64,000 nucleotides of DNA. It comes from Chelatococcus sambhunathii. GTDB taxonomy: Bacteria; Pseudomonadota; Alphaproteobacteria; Rhizobiales; Beijerinckiaceae. This document shows, piece by piece, positions 27,612 to 36,500 of the stretch. The position numbers and the translations under genes are program-made. Numbering within the stretch: the first letter of the stretch is position 1; every line of letters begins with the position of its first letter. The notes beneath the pieces were generated by a model, which was given only the letters and a program-made list of their open reading frames with translations, had not been told where the DNA came from and did not search any database. The DNA lies in assembly GCF_001418005.1 (NCBI RefSeq), contig NZ_LIOL01000012.1, forward strand, positions 1-64,000, written 5' to 3'.

Positions 27612-27919
27612 GCGGGCCTCAGGTCCACTGTCCAGACGAGCCGCTCGCGGTCGCGGACGGGTTCACCCTGAATGAGGAAGGTATCGCCACCAATCTCGAT
27701 GCGATCGCCAGGCCGGGGCTCGGCTACTTCCGTCACGCGCAGGTCGACCCGCGTCGTTTCCGACCAGAGCCGCGCATCACCGAAGTCGGTAATCGTATCG
27801 GCCCGTCGGGCGACGATGCGCACCGGAACGGGCACGCCGCCGTCAACGATGTAGACAGCATCCCGACCGATGTTCGGATCGGCAAAGAGCGCACCGACGG
27901 CGGCGGCGAAGGCGCTCAT
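27608..27919 (-). CDS. Head-tail connector-like protein
   Basis: The 103-residue protein (MSAFAAAVGALFADPNIGRD, then GDRIEIGGDTFLIQGEPVRD) is beta-rich and lies between the DUF2190 and DUF6441 genes. It is of the size and pattern of head-tail stopper/adaptor proteins. The start ATG 27919 overlaps the DUF2190 stop; the frame continues upstream only through antisense-like sequence. Assignment rests on position. Confidence 0.7.
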   Translation of the reverse strand: MSAFAAAVGALFADPNIGRDAVYIVDGGVPVPVRIVARRADTITDFGDARLWSETTRVDLRVTEVAEPRPGDRIEIGGDTFLIQGEPVRDRERLVWTVDLRPA

Positions 27920-28254
27920 CAGAAGCTCGCGTTCAGCCGTACCCGGCCGATGGTGTCGTCGGCGCCGCTCGCCACCGCCTCGACAGCCACGCCGATGAGG
28001 GTGTTGTCGGTCGCGACCGTGGTGCAGCGCTTGTTGGTGTCGTCCCAATAGACCTTGGCGCCGACGGTCCAAGCCTGGGAGCCGACCTTTGTGATGTCGA
28101 AGATGCCGACGAGCGCGGTCTCGACGGGCTCGCCGAGGGCGGCCGCTCCCGCGGCGATGCCGAAGATGGAGCCGACGAGCAGGCCATCGCCAGAGGCGAC
28201 GGCATAGGGCGCGGTCAGGGTGATGGTGTTGCCGGGCTGGACGTAGTTTTTCAT
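27919..28254 (-). CDS. DUF2190 capsid-associated protein
   Basis: The 111-residue protein (MKNYVQPGNTITLTAPYAVA, VGAKVYWDDTNKRCTTVATD) is a clear DUF2190 member; relatives form trimers on phage capsids as decoration proteins. It lies directly downstream of the capsid gene. Database relatives are sometimes mislabelled as recombinases. Confidence 0.88.
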   Translation of the reverse strand: MKNYVQPGNTITLTAPYAVASGDGLLVGSIFGIAAGAAALGEPVETALVGIFDITKVGSQAWTVGAKVYWDDTNKRCTTVATDNTLIGVAVEAVASGADDTIGRVRLNASF

Positions 28255-28331
28255 CGCGAGGGTCCTTTCGGAAATGCGAAGGGCGGCCCGTCAGGACCGC
28301 CCGGATGTCAGGGTTCGGGATGGCGCGCGCG

Positions 28332-30404
28332 TTACGCGCCCGGGTTCTTGTAGAGGCCACGCCAGTCGATGGCCTTGGCGCCGAAGTCGAGGCGGCACTT
28401 GATCTCGACACCGTCGACATCGAAGCCGTTGCGCGTCTCGATGTAGGCGCCCTGCTGACCCTCGAGATAGGCGTATTCGATGGTGTCGATCTGGTTCGGG
28501 CTCGCCGCCAGATACCAGGCGGTTTCGCTGGCGGCATCGAGCCGGGGCTCGCTGATCGGTGCCAGCGTGCGGATCGACTGCGGCACGACGTTCCCGCTCT
28601 GGGCGGGCACGAGGTTCTGGGCGACCAGTTGCTCGGCCTTCAGTTCCAGCGCTGCGGGCACGATCAGGAAGGCGGGGCGGATGTTCAGCACCGTCTTCTT
28701 GTCGAGGCCAGTCTGCTTGGCCATCGCCGCGCGAGCTGCACCGACGCTGCTCACATCCAGCGCCGCACCGGTGCCTGCGAGGTTCTTGTGGTTGGCGTGG
28801 AACAGCGCCGTGCCATCGGCCATCGCCGGGTTCGCGGTAATGATCCCCCAGACGACATCGCTTTCCAGCTGGGCGATGGAGTTGCCGTACATCGCCGGGA
28901 TGCGCGTGAAAGCGTCGAGATCGTCGTTGATCAGCGTCTGGCGGGTGATCGCGACCACCCGGCCATAGGTCTTGACCTTGTAGCTCTCTTTGCTCTCGCC
29001 CAGCGTCCCGCGCTTGAACTCGCCGCTCTCGCCGACTTCCAGCAGTTGCGGCGCTTCACCGAGCTGCACCCGGTGCATCGCCTTGAAGTCGGTCGCCAGC
29101 ACCTGGCGGCAGAAGAGCGAGAAGGTCCGGGGATAGGCCTCGTAGGCCTGCCGCAGGGTCTTGTTGGTGACGGCGGCGAGGATCTCGGGGAAGTCCGAGG
29201 TCGAATGCAGGGCGCGGGTCGCAACCTCGTCGCGCGACAGGCCGCGGGTATTGACTCCGACATTGCCGAGGCTTTCGCGGGCGAGTTCCAAGAGCGTCAT
29301 GCCGCGATACTGACGCGCTGCGTCCTCCAGTGGGAAGAGCGTCGGGCTGTAGCGGTGCAGCAGCGCGTTCGCCACCGCGTCGCGGCGGGTGATGCGCTCG
29401 TCGCGCCCGCCGAGCGGGACCGACACCTGGCCGAAGGTCCGGGTTTCGTCCGACTTCGCGACGACCTGATCGAGGATCAGGCGGCGAGCTTCGTCGACAC
29501 CGACACCGCGCTTCACCAGATCCTCGGCGAAGCTGCGCTCGAGGTTCAAACGGCCCGCCAGATCGTAGATGGTCGAGACGCGGTCGCGCTCCGCCTCGCG
29601 GGCGTGGGTCGCGACAGCCTCGGTGTCGGGCGCTTCCGGTTTCGCTGGCGCGGACCTTTGGTTCGAGGGCCCGGGCTGGCTGCGCGTGTCGGTGGCATGG
29701 GCCTGCGCCTCGGCCGCGCCGGTCTTTTCGTCGGTCATGGTGGTCTCCTCGGTCGCTGCCGTTTCGCTTGTCGGGTCGGCCACGACCTCTTCAGTCGGGG
29801 CCGGAGTCTGGGTCTTCTCCGTCATCGGGGATGCTCCTTGCTCAGTGGGCGCGTCCCGGCGATGGAGGACGCAATCGTGGTGTTCGCCCTTGGCGCGGAA
29901 GCCCGCGGCAGGATCGGCGCCGACCGGCACGGCCGAGATCTCGAACGGAGTCCAGTCAACCGCCCGCCAGAGCTCGCGACCGCCATCGGGCTTGGAGATG
30001 TCGAACCGGTGGACCTGATAACCGATGGAGACCGCCCGGATGTGCCCGGCCTGGATGTCGCGCCAGATCGGCTCGACATCGGCACGCTCGCTGATCCGCA
30101 CCAGGGCGATGCCGCGCCCGTTCTCGATCCGCGCCGAACCCGGCACGACCGAGCCGATGACGGCGTCGAGCGTGTCGATCTCATGAACCTTCAGGAAGGG
30201 CGCACCCGCGTTCAGCCGTTCTAGCCGCACATGGGCAGGGTCGAGGCTCAGCTCCTCGTCATAGGGCTCGCAGAAGAACCTCGCCCGCCGGACACGCGCG
30301 CCCGCCGACCAGATCACCTCGACCGTGCGTGCGTCGTTGTCGACAGTGTTCGGCGCAAGCTCCGCCGACCGGCGAAGCGCCGGCAGTTCGATCATCGTGT
30401 CCAT
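28332..30404 (-). CDS. Prohead protease-major capsid fusion protein
   Basis: The 690-residue protein joins an S78-like prohead protease (about 1-190: FLKVHEIDTLDAVIGSVVPG, RAVSIGYQVHRFDISKPDGG; catalytic His probably in KVHEID and Ser in AVSIGY) to a Mu gpT-like major capsid part (about 290-690: FPEILAAVTNKTLRQAYEAY, HANHKNLAGTGAALDVSSV). The linker (about 195-280) is rich in Thr, Glu and Pro, the likely scaffold region to be cleaved. A Met in ASPMTEKTQTPAP could serve as an internal start. Fusion of protease and capsid in one frame is known in this phage group. Confidence 0.9.
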   Translation of the reverse strand: MDTMIELPALRRSAELAPNTVDNDARTVEVIWSAGARVRRARFFCEPYDEELSLDPAHVRLERLNAGAPFLKVHEIDTLDAVIGSVVPGSARIENGRGIALVRISERADVEPIWRDIQAGHIRAVSIGYQVHRFDISKPDGGRELWRAVDWTPFEISAVPVGADPAAGFRAKGEHHDCVLHRRDAPTEQGASPMTEKTQTPAPTEEVVADPTSETAATEETTMTDEKTGAAEAQAHATDTRSQPGPSNQRSAPAKPEAPDTEAVATHAREAERDRVSTIYDLAGRLNLERSFAEDLVKRGVGVDEARRLILDQVVAKSDETRTFGQVSVPLGGRDERITRRDAVANALLHRYSPTLFPLEDAARQYRGMTLLELARESLGNVGVNTRGLSRDEVATRALHSTSDFPEILAAVTNKTLRQAYEAYPRTFSLFCRQVLATDFKAMHRVQLGEAPQLLEVGESGEFKRGTLGESKESYKVKTYGRVVAITRQTLINDDLDAFTRIPAMYGNSIAQLESDVVWGIITANPAMADGTALFHANHKNLAGTGAALDVSSVGAARAAMAKQTGLDKKTVLNIRPAFLIVPAALELKAEQLVAQNLVPAQSGNVVPQSIRTLAPISEPRLDAASETAWYLAASPNQIDTIEYAYLEGQQGAYIETRNGFDVDGVEIKCRLDFGAKAIDWRGLYKNPGA

Positions 30405-30408
30405 GAAG

Positions 30409-31929
30409 TCAGTCCTGTTGGGCGGAGTCCGGCTGCCCCGGGTCGGGTTCCGGATTGGTTGCCGGGTCGCTCGCCTGCGCGCTGCCGGTCTTGGTGACGC
30501 GGCGGGGATCGCTATCGAGCAACAGCCCGAGCGCGTCGAGCTTGGCGTTGGTCGCGGCGATCTCGGCCAGCACGGCGTCGGGATTGCGGCCCTGCTGTGC
30601 GATCACCTCGGCCAGAGTCATGGTGCCCGAGCGGATCGCCAGCAGGTTCGCCATCGCATCCTTCTGCGGATCGACTGCCTCGAATTTCGGCGGCGACCAT
30701 TCGACCGGCACATCCGGCACCGGGATCAGCCCCGCCGCCCATGCGGCCTCGGTGAACCAGCGCCAGACCGGGGTGCAGAGCATCGGAATGAAGAGCTGCC
30801 ACTGGACAGCGTCAATCATCCGGCGGAACTCGACGAGCCCCGCCCGGATGGAGGAGTAGTTGACCTGGCTGAGATCGCCGGTGAGTAGCTCGTAGGGCAC
30901 CCGGAACCCAGCCGAGATGGTATGCAAGCTTGCGCGCTTGTACTCGCCGTAGCCGCCGGTTGCGGCCGGCTGGTTGAAGCGGATGTCCTTGCCGCCGCGG
31001 GCATAGGCGATGAGTCCTGGTTCGAACTGCTCGACCCGGTTGCCGTCGGCGTCGACCACCGCCGGGGCGATGCCCTGTTGCGCCTCCTCTTCGCCGAAGA
31101 CGATGGCGGTGACGCAGGCCTCGGTCTTCTTGCGGACGATCTCGGCCACCTCGTAATCATCGAGATCACGCAGCGCGCGGATGACCGGCGCGCCCCAAGG
31201 GACGCCGCGCGCCTGCGTGCGCTGCTTCTCGTAGACATGCGCGATCTCGCTCGCTGGAACCGGTCGGCTCTGCAGGCCGTTTTGCAGGGCGCCATAGGCG
31301 TCGCCAGGATGCTCGGCGTGGAGCCAGTAGGCCTTGCGCTTGCCGAGCGGATCGAACTCGATCCCCTGCACGAGGCGGCCCGCACCGAGCGCGCCGGATT
31401 TGGTGACGTCGAGGAAGTCGGCCTCCAGCACCTGCAATTGCAGCGGGACAGCAAGGCCGTCTGCGGCGCGGCGCAAGCGACGGCGCACCAGCACTTCGCC
31501 GGCCTCGACCATCTCACGGCAGATCAGCGTCTGAAGCCCGTAGAAGTCGAGCTGGCCGTCGGCGTCACAGGCTTCGGCCCATCGTTCGAACAGATCGTCG
31601 ACGCGGCGGTCCAGCGCCTCGTCGCCACTGGCGGCCCGCGGCATGATGCCCGCGCCAATGATGTTGTTCACCAGCACCGCCACGGCCTTGGCCGCATGCG
31701 GGTTGTTGCGCACGAGATCACGCATCCGGTCGCGCAGCAGCGCCCCGGCCATGCCGATCTCGGTATCGGCCGAGGATCCCGGCGTGCGCCAGCCATCGGT
31801 GCGACGCCCTCGCGCAGCACCGTCATAGCCCCGCGCGAGAGTCTCGAAGGCCTGCCGCGCCAGCACCCGACGTGCAGCGGCCCGCGGGGCGACCGACGCG
31901 ATGGCGCGGTCGAACCAGTTCACGGCCAT
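30409..31929 (-). CDS. Phage portal protein, lambda family
   Basis: This 506-residue portal forms the DNA channel at the capsid vertex. Family features include VRNNPHAAKAVAVLVNNIIG (about 72-91), AYWLHAEHPGDAYG, the core ISAGFRVPYELLTGDLSQVN (about 350) and YSSIRAGLVEFRRMIDAVQW. The tail is Pro/Asp-rich (NPEPDPGQPDSAQQD). It overlaps the gpW-like gene upstream as ATGA and precedes the protease-capsid gene by 4 nt. Confidence 0.93.
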   Translation of the reverse strand: MAVNWFDRAIASVAPRAAARRVLARQAFETLARGYDGAARGRRTDGWRTPGSSADTEIGMAGALLRDRMRDLVRNNPHAAKAVAVLVNNIIGAGIMPRAASGDEALDRRVDDLFERWAEACDADGQLDFYGLQTLICREMVEAGEVLVRRRLRRAADGLAVPLQLQVLEADFLDVTKSGALGAGRLVQGIEFDPLGKRKAYWLHAEHPGDAYGALQNGLQSRPVPASEIAHVYEKQRTQARGVPWGAPVIRALRDLDDYEVAEIVRKKTEACVTAIVFGEEEAQQGIAPAVVDADGNRVEQFEPGLIAYARGGKDIRFNQPAATGGYGEYKRASLHTISAGFRVPYELLTGDLSQVNYSSIRAGLVEFRRMIDAVQWQLFIPMLCTPVWRWFTEAAWAAGLIPVPDVPVEWSPPKFEAVDPQKDAMANLLAIRSGTMTLAEVIAQQGRNPDAVLAEIAATNAKLDALGLLLDSDPRRVTKTGSAQASDPATNPEPDPGQPDSAQQD

Positions 31930-32138
31930 CAGCGATCCCCGCGCGAGAAGCCCGCGAGACCGGCCACCGGCAGCGGCCGGCCGACACCCGCGATGGCGCG
32001 CTCGATGGTACGGATGCGGGCGAGCAGATCCTCGGCCGAACCATAGTCCACCGACTTGCCGTCATAGCTGACCCGCGTCGTGCCGCTGGCATAGGCCCGG
32101 CGCAGCGCCGAAAGTTCGGTGTCCGTCCAATCGGTCAT
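31929..32138 (-). CDS. gpW-like head-tail joining protein
   Basis: The 69-residue protein (MTDWTDTELSALRRAYASGT, SAEDLLARIRTIERAIAG) matches the short phage gpW/gp6-like joining proteins found between terminase and portal genes. ATG 32138 overlaps the terminase stop (ATGA) and is preferred over an ATG three codons upstream at 32147. Its stop overlaps the portal ATG in the same manner. Confidence 0.82.
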   Translation of the reverse strand: MTDWTDTELSALRRAYASGTTRVSYDGKSVDYGSAEDLLARIRTIERAIAGVGRPLPVAGLAGFSRGDR

Positions 32139-34144
32139 CAGAACCATCCCTCCCGCCGCCCGAGCCAGTCGGAGCGGCGCTTTCCCTGCGGGGCGTGTCC
32201 AGGTCGATTGATCTGCCCGGCGGGATCGCTGTCGGTCGGCGCCGCCCGGAGCTGATCCTCGAGGTCACGCCATTTCTCGTCGGTCCAGCGGTCCGCGCCC
32301 GCGATCCAGGCGGCGGCGCGGGCGTAGACCCGGCAATCCAGCGCCTCGTTGCGTTCGCGCAGCTTCTGCCATTCCAGCCGGGCGAAGCCGCGCTTCGTGC
32401 GCACCGTCACAAGCTGCTCAGCCACGACCTGCTTCAGCCACTCGCTCTCGACCCATGTCGGCAGGTGGATCGTGCCGGGCGGGAACGCCGCGCCCTCGTC
32501 ACGTTCCTCGGCCGTCGGGCGCTCCAGCCGCAGGAAGCGGTAGGTTTCGGCCTTGAAGGTCGAGACCGCCACCGTCCAGAGCCGGGCGCCGCGGCGCAGG
32601 CGTTTCCCGCCCTCGGTCGCATCGACGAAGGTGGGGCCGGAGACCGGACTAGAGCGATTGAAGCCTTCGAGACCCTTGACCGGCGCGACCTGCGCGAAGC
32701 CGACTTTGCGCGACCAGGCGTAGACGGCCGGGGCTTCGTAGCCCGTGTCGATGGCGAGCCGCGCGATCCGAAGGTGCGCGCCGTTTTCATGTGGCCACGA
32801 CCGGTCCAGGAGTTCCGTCAACTGGTCCCAAGCGTCATGCCGATCCGGCCCGCCCTCGAGCACGACGTGATCGACGAGCCAGCTCTCAAGCCCTCGGCCC
32901 CAGGCCCAGACATCGACCTCGATCCGGTCCTTCTGGACATCCGCGCCCGCAGTCAGGAACAGCCCGCCCGCTGGCACCGTGCCTGGCCGCCACGCCTCTC
33001 GTCGATCGTAGAGCCGCTGCCAGTCCGGCGCCTCGCCGGTTTCGACCCATGTCTCGCCGAGAATGGTGTTGCGGAACGCCTTGATCGCCTCGTCGGAGCC
33101 TTGCGCCGCCTCCCAGCTGCGCACAATCCGTGACCAGCTGAGCCAGCCGACAGGCGAATAGAGCGCCGAGAGGTGGTAGCCGACCGTCGTGGGATCAGCG
33201 GCGACAGCGGTCGCCCGCCATTCGCCGCGCCCCAGCATCGCCGTCTTGTGGTGCTCCGCGATGGGTTGATCGCAGCTCTCGCAGAGATACTCCGCCGTCT
33301 CCGGCTTGCCCTTCTGCCAGCGCAGCCGATCGAACTTCATCCACTGCATCGCCCCGCAATGCGGGCACGGGACGAAGTAGCGCCGCTGGTCGGACGCCTC
33401 GAATTCCCGCTCGATCCGGGAGAGCCCACGGACCGTCGGGGTCGAGACCAGGAACACCTTGCGCCGGTGGGCGAAGGTCAGCGACCGTGCCTCGGCCAAG
33501 GTCACCGGATCGCCTTCCTCGTCGGCCGAGGCCGGATAGGCGTCGACCTCGTCGAGGAAGATGTAGCGCGCCGGGGCCGAGCGCAGCCCGACCGCCGAGT
33601 TCGCGCCCGTCATGATCAGGATGCCGCCAGCGAATTCCTTGGACAGCATCGTGTTGCCCGCGTCGCGCGACCGCGCGGGCTTCACCCGCTCGCGCAGCTC
33701 AGGGCTTTCGTCGATCAGCGGGTCGATCCGCTGGCGCGAGTTGCGCTTGGCCAGTTCCACGGTCGGCTGGACCGCGAGCATGGGGCCCGGGGCCTGATGG
33801 ATGGCGAACCCGATCCAGTTGTTGCCCGCCTCGGTCGCGCCGACCTGCGCGGCCTTCATGAACACGATCCGTTGCGCTGCGTCGCCGGGCGACAGCCGGT
33901 CCATGATCTCGCGCATGTAGGGCGTGCGCGCAGTGCGATACCGCCCGGGTTCGGCCGAAGCGCGGCCCGAGAGCATCCGGTGCCGGTCCGCCCATTCCGA
34001 CACGGTCAGGTCCGGGTCGGGCCGCAGCCCGTTGCCCCAGGCGCGCAGGATCTCCGCCGCGCCGTCGAAGTCCGTCAGGCCATCGCCGTTCTCACCGGAA
34101 GTCGGGCCGGACCTCGGCGAGTTCGTCGAGGTGGGCGCGTACAT
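32138..34144 (-). CDS. Terminase large subunit (GpA family)
   Basis: The 668-residue packaging motor has the GpA-type ATPase part with IVFMKAAQVGATEAGNNWIG (Walker A-like, about 93-112) and ARYIFLDEVDAYPASADEEG (Walker B, about 190-209). A Cys pair module (PCPHCGAMQW, CESCDQPI) is usual in this family. The nuclease part follows with TAGADVQKDRIEVDVWAWGR and RLAIDTGYEAPAVYAWSRK as the acidic motifs. The GpA family cuts at cos sites, so cohesive ends are expected. It overlaps the small subunit by 53 nt. Confidence 0.94.
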   Translation of the reverse strand: MYAPTSTNSPRSGPTSGENGDGLTDFDGAAEILRAWGNGLRPDPDLTVSEWADRHRMLSGRASAEPGRYRTARTPYMREIMDRLSPGDAAQRIVFMKAAQVGATEAGNNWIGFAIHQAPGPMLAVQPTVELAKRNSRQRIDPLIDESPELRERVKPARSRDAGNTMLSKEFAGGILIMTGANSAVGLRSAPARYIFLDEVDAYPASADEEGDPVTLAEARSLTFAHRRKVFLVSTPTVRGLSRIEREFEASDQRRYFVPCPHCGAMQWMKFDRLRWQKGKPETAEYLCESCDQPIAEHHKTAMLGRGEWRATAVAADPTTVGYHLSALYSPVGWLSWSRIVRSWEAAQGSDEAIKAFRNTILGETWVETGEAPDWQRLYDRREAWRPGTVPAGGLFLTAGADVQKDRIEVDVWAWGRGLESWLVDHVVLEGGPDRHDAWDQLTELLDRSWPHENGAHLRIARLAIDTGYEAPAVYAWSRKVGFAQVAPVKGLEGFNRSSPVSGPTFVDATEGGKRLRRGARLWTVAVSTFKAETYRFLRLERPTAEERDEGAAFPPGTIHLPTWVESEWLKQVVAEQLVTVRTKRGFARLEWQKLRERNEALDCRVYARAAAWIAGADRWTDEKWRDLEDQLRAAPTDSDPAGQINRPGHAPQGKRRSDWLGRREGWF

Positions 34145-34652
34145 GTTTCTCCAAGGCCTTCTGCATGGTGGCCGCCTCCACGCCGAGTTCGGCCGCCATC
34201 AGCGCCGCCGCGCGCGCCGGCCAGTTCACCCAAGCATCGCGCTCCTCGCGCGCCAGCCGGAACACGACCGCAACCGCCCGGGCGCGGTCGACGAGTTCTC
34301 CCTTGAGCTTCTGAAGCCGGATGCGCCGCTCCTGGGCCTTCAGCACCTCATTCGCGGTCTTGGCCTGCAGGAAGGTCGTGCCGCTGCCGACGGGTGGCGC
34401 GGCAAGCCCTTGTTCCCGCAGAGTGTCGCCAACGGCGGACACGGCCGCGTCGGGGACAGGTTTCAGCTTCGGCGCGGGCGGTTTCCGGGTCTTGGACGGG
34501 TCCGTCATCGCCGCCCGGCGTGTATCGCTCGCCTCTGCGTCGATGCTGCCATCCTCATGGAGGACCAGCCGTCCCGCCGCCTTCGCCTTCTGGATCGCGC
34601 CCCGCGAGAGACCGACGCGCGCGGCGTATTGGCGCTCGCTCATGCCTAGCAT
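34092..34652 (-). CDS. Terminase small subunit-like protein
   Basis: The 186-residue protein starts MLGMSERQYAARVGLSRGAI, a helix-turn-helix of Nu1/GpA-partner type that would bind the packaging site. The middle is Pro/Lys-rich, and the C-terminal helical part (LQKLKGELVDRARAVAVVFR, ALEKHVRAHLDELAEV) likely multimerises. It is the first gene of the leftward late operon, and the packaging site probably lies in or just upstream of it. Confidence 0.82.
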   Translation of the reverse strand: MLGMSERQYAARVGLSRGAIQKAKAAGRLVLHEDGSIDAEASDTRRAAMTDPSKTRKPPAPKLKPVPDAAVSAVGDTLREQGLAAPPVGSGTTFLQAKTANEVLKAQERRIRLQKLKGELVDRARAVAVVFRLAREERDAWVNWPARAAALMAAELGVEAATMQKALEKHVRAHLDELAEVRPDFR

Positions 34653-34683
34653 CGGTCGCTCCGATTATCATTCAGATTCATGT

Positions 34684-34702
34684 GCTTATTGAGTTGATAA
34701 GC
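34684..34702. promoter_or_regulatory. Small palindrome in the divergent late-operon control region
   Basis: GCTTAT and ATAAGC flank a 7-nt spacer in the AT-rich gap between the leftward terminase operon and the rightward small genes. It could be an operator for late expression or part of a cos region. I see no clear promoter boxes. Confidence 0.3.
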
Positions 34703-34764
34703 AGCGCGACCGGAGCGAACGTCACTCCAACGACGCGATGCAACTCGACCACGGAGCCACCACG

Positions 34765-34989
34765 ATGACCCGCTGCACACAGGACAACACGAAGGCCCTC
34801 GACGCCTTCCTCGCCGCCAAGTTCGAGATCGACGCGATGCTGGAACGCCTCGCTGCTCTCAGCGCGGACCACTTCGAGGTCCACCCCGACGAGATCCACT
34901 GGGGCCATGTCGGCACCCTGAACCACTACAGCGCCAGACTGCGGGAGATCACCGATATGGCGTTCTGCGAAGGCGAACACGCCGAGTAG
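34765..34989 (+). CDS. Conserved phage hypothetical protein
   Basis: The 74-residue acidic protein (MTRCTQDNTKALDAFLAAKF, HFEVHPDEIHWGHVGTLNHY) is the kind of small gene found beside terminase in Rhodobacterales prophages. I do not recognise a domain. ATG 34765 follows ACGGAG and is preferred to ATG 34738. It is transcribed rightward, away from the late operon. Confidence 0.7.
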   Translation: MTRCTQDNTKALDAFLAAKFEIDAMLERLAALSADHFEVHPDEIHWGHVGTLNHYSARLREITDMAFCEGEHAE

Positions 34990-35082
34990 CGCCAGCCTCT
35001 CCGAAGCCTGCCCGCCGCGAGACGGGCTTGGGGTCGTAGAAGGGCCGCGATGGGCGCGGCCCCGACCATGGAGACGACCCCG

Positions 35083-35670
35083 ATGACCCAGCTTTCCGAC
35101 ACTCAAGCCGTGATCCTCAGCGCTGCTGCTCAGCGCGACGACGGCAACGTCCTGCCGCTGCCCGGTTCCCTGCGCGGAGGCGCCGCCGTCAAGGTGGTGG
35201 GCGCGCTTCTCTCTCGCGGACTGGTCGCGGAAACGGTGACCGACAGCCAGACGAAGGCCGACGCCGCGCTCAACCGCATCTGGCGCAACGACGAGAACGG
35301 TTGCGCCATCCTCCTGCACATTACCGACGCTGGTCTCGCCGCCATCGGCATCGAGCTGGAGGGGCCCGACACCGCGCTCACGGACGCCAACGAAACGCCG
35401 AGCGCGGACGCCCCGGAGAACACCCCGCGTGAGAGCGATCCCGCGCCCAAGGCGCGCACGCGGCGCGAGGGCACCAAGCAGGCTACCCTGATCGCCATGC
35501 TGCGCGCACCGGAAGGCGCGACCATCGCGGAGATCATGACCGCGACCGGCTGGCAGTCGCACACGGTGCGCGGCGCGATGGCCGGGGCGCTGAAGAAGAA
35601 GCTCGGGCTCGAAGTGACTTCGGAGAAGATCGAGGGACGCGGACGGGTCTACAGGCTTCCACCTGTCTGA
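35083..35670 (+). CDS. DUF3489 protein
   Basis: The 195-residue protein has an N-terminal helical region (MTQLSDTQAVILSAAAQRDD, LHITDAGLAAIGIEL) and a C-terminal DUF3489 winged-helix-like domain (TKQATLIAMLRAPEGATIAE, GWQSHTVRGAMAGALKKKLG, then GRGRVYRL). These look like a small DNA-binding regulator. Start 35083 was chosen from three in-frame ATGs because the DUF3489 family opens MTQLSDTQ. A hairpin follows 24 nt after the stop. Confidence 0.82.
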   Translation: MTQLSDTQAVILSAAAQRDDGNVLPLPGSLRGGAAVKVVGALLSRGLVAETVTDSQTKADAALNRIWRNDENGCAILLHITDAGLAAIGIELEGPDTALTDANETPSADAPENTPRESDPAPKARTRREGTKQATLIAMLRAPEGATIAEIMTATGWQSHTVRGAMAGALKKKLGLEVTSEKIEGRGRVYRLPPV

Positions 35671-35693
35671 AGGCCGAAGCGTCGAACCGGATG

Positions 35694-35713
35694 CGCCGCC
35701 CTTCGGGGCGGCG
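35694..35713 (+). terminator. Hairpin after the DUF3489 gene
   Basis: An 8-bp GC stem (CGCCGCCC / GGGCGGCG) closed by a UUCG tetraloop stands 24 nt after the stop codon. Only three T follow, so termination may be weak. Confidence 0.45.
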
Positions 35714-35846
35714 GTTTACGTTTCGGCACAGCCGTGATATGCGCGTTCCCGCGAAAATCATCCCGACTTCGACCCTCATCGCTGGTTCTTCATTCGCGGC
35801 CCTCCGGACCGCAGGCATTCGCATGTCTGCAAATCCCGGAGGACGA

Positions 35847-36059
35847 ATGATGAACTACAAGCGCAAGAAATCCCGAACCAGAAGCAGGAGCGTCGGCGCG
35901 TTCCCGAACGGAACGCCGTCGCACTGGAACATCCTGTTCCACAGCCGTCCGCGCCGCCGCCGCAACGCCCGGACGATCACCCGGCTGCTGCACGGCGCCG
36001 ATCCCGATACGCTGATCTGGGATCTCGGCAACCACAAGCCGCACAAATACTACTGGTGA
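35847..36059 (+). CDS. Small basic phage protein
   Basis: The 70-residue protein is strongly basic at its N-terminus (MMNYKRKKSRTRSRS) and ends LIWDLGNHKPHKYYW. A GGAGG 5 nt before ATG 35847 decides the start against longer frames. No family is recognised; the charge suggests nucleic-acid or capsid contact. It is followed 4 nt later by the next small gene. Confidence 0.65.
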   Translation: MMNYKRKKSRTRSRSVGAFPNGTPSHWNILFHSRPRRRRNARTITRLLHGADPDTLIWDLGNHKPHKYYW

Positions 36060-36063
36060 TGCC

Positions 36064-36285
36064 ATGACCAATGTTTCCACCGATCACGGCACGGTCCTGC
36101 CATCAGGCTCCTCCGCCCTCGTCGTCTCCGCCGAGGGCGAGCTGTCCTTCTATCTGCCCGACAATCCGCTGGATGCACCGGTCCCGCACCTGGTCCAGCT
36201 TCTCGTGGCCGTGCTGATGCGGAGTGAGGACGAGGACTGGGTGGAGGAGATGCTCGGCATCTTCGAGGATCAGTCCCGGAACTGA
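36064..36285 (+). CDS. Small acidic phage protein
   Basis: The 73-residue protein (MTNVSTDHGTVLPSGSSALV, ELSFYLPDNPLDAPVPHLVQ) ends in an acidic helix (SEDEDWVEEMLGIFEDQS). No family is recognised. It forms a unit with the upstream basic gene and overlaps the convergent DUF7220 gene by 16 nt. Confidence 0.65.
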   Translation: MTNVSTDHGTVLPSGSSALVVSAEGELSFYLPDNPLDAPVPHLVQLLVAVLMRSEDEDWVEEMLGIFEDQSRN

Positions 36286-36500
36286 CCGCTGACCCGGATC
36301 GCCTCGAACAGCCTCCGCAGCAGGAAGCTGCGCAGAATCGAGACGACGGTGAAGATCGCCCCGATCGCCAGCGCGTCGTTGAGGCGCGCGGGCAGACCGA
36401 ACCACGGAAAGATCACCAGCTGGGTCGCAACCGCGACGCCATAGCCGACGGCCACGTTGGCGATGGCTTCGACCAGCGACATGATGCGCGACTGCTTCAT
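36270..36500 (-). CDS. DUF7220 membrane protein
   Basis: The 76-residue protein starts MKQSRIMSLVEAIANVAVGY and has two TM helices (VAVATQLVIFPWFGLPARL and IGAIFTVVSILRSFLL) with a basic end (RRLFEAIRVSGQFRD). This matches the DUF7220 phage membrane family. It starts within the end of the methyltransferase pseudogene, overlapping its stop by four bases. Confidence 0.75.
   Translation of the reverse strand: MKQSRIMSLVEAIANVAVGYGVAVATQLVIFPWFGLPARLNDALAIGAIFTVVSILRSFLLRRLFEAIRVSGQFRD

Noticed and set aside
28305-30224. 639-codon rightward ORF opposite the capsid fusion gene
   Set aside because: Antisense of a clearly identified capsid gene; no homology pattern.
35000-35035. Hairpin after the 34765-34989 gene as terminator
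   Set aside because: The stem is only about 5 bp and no T run follows.
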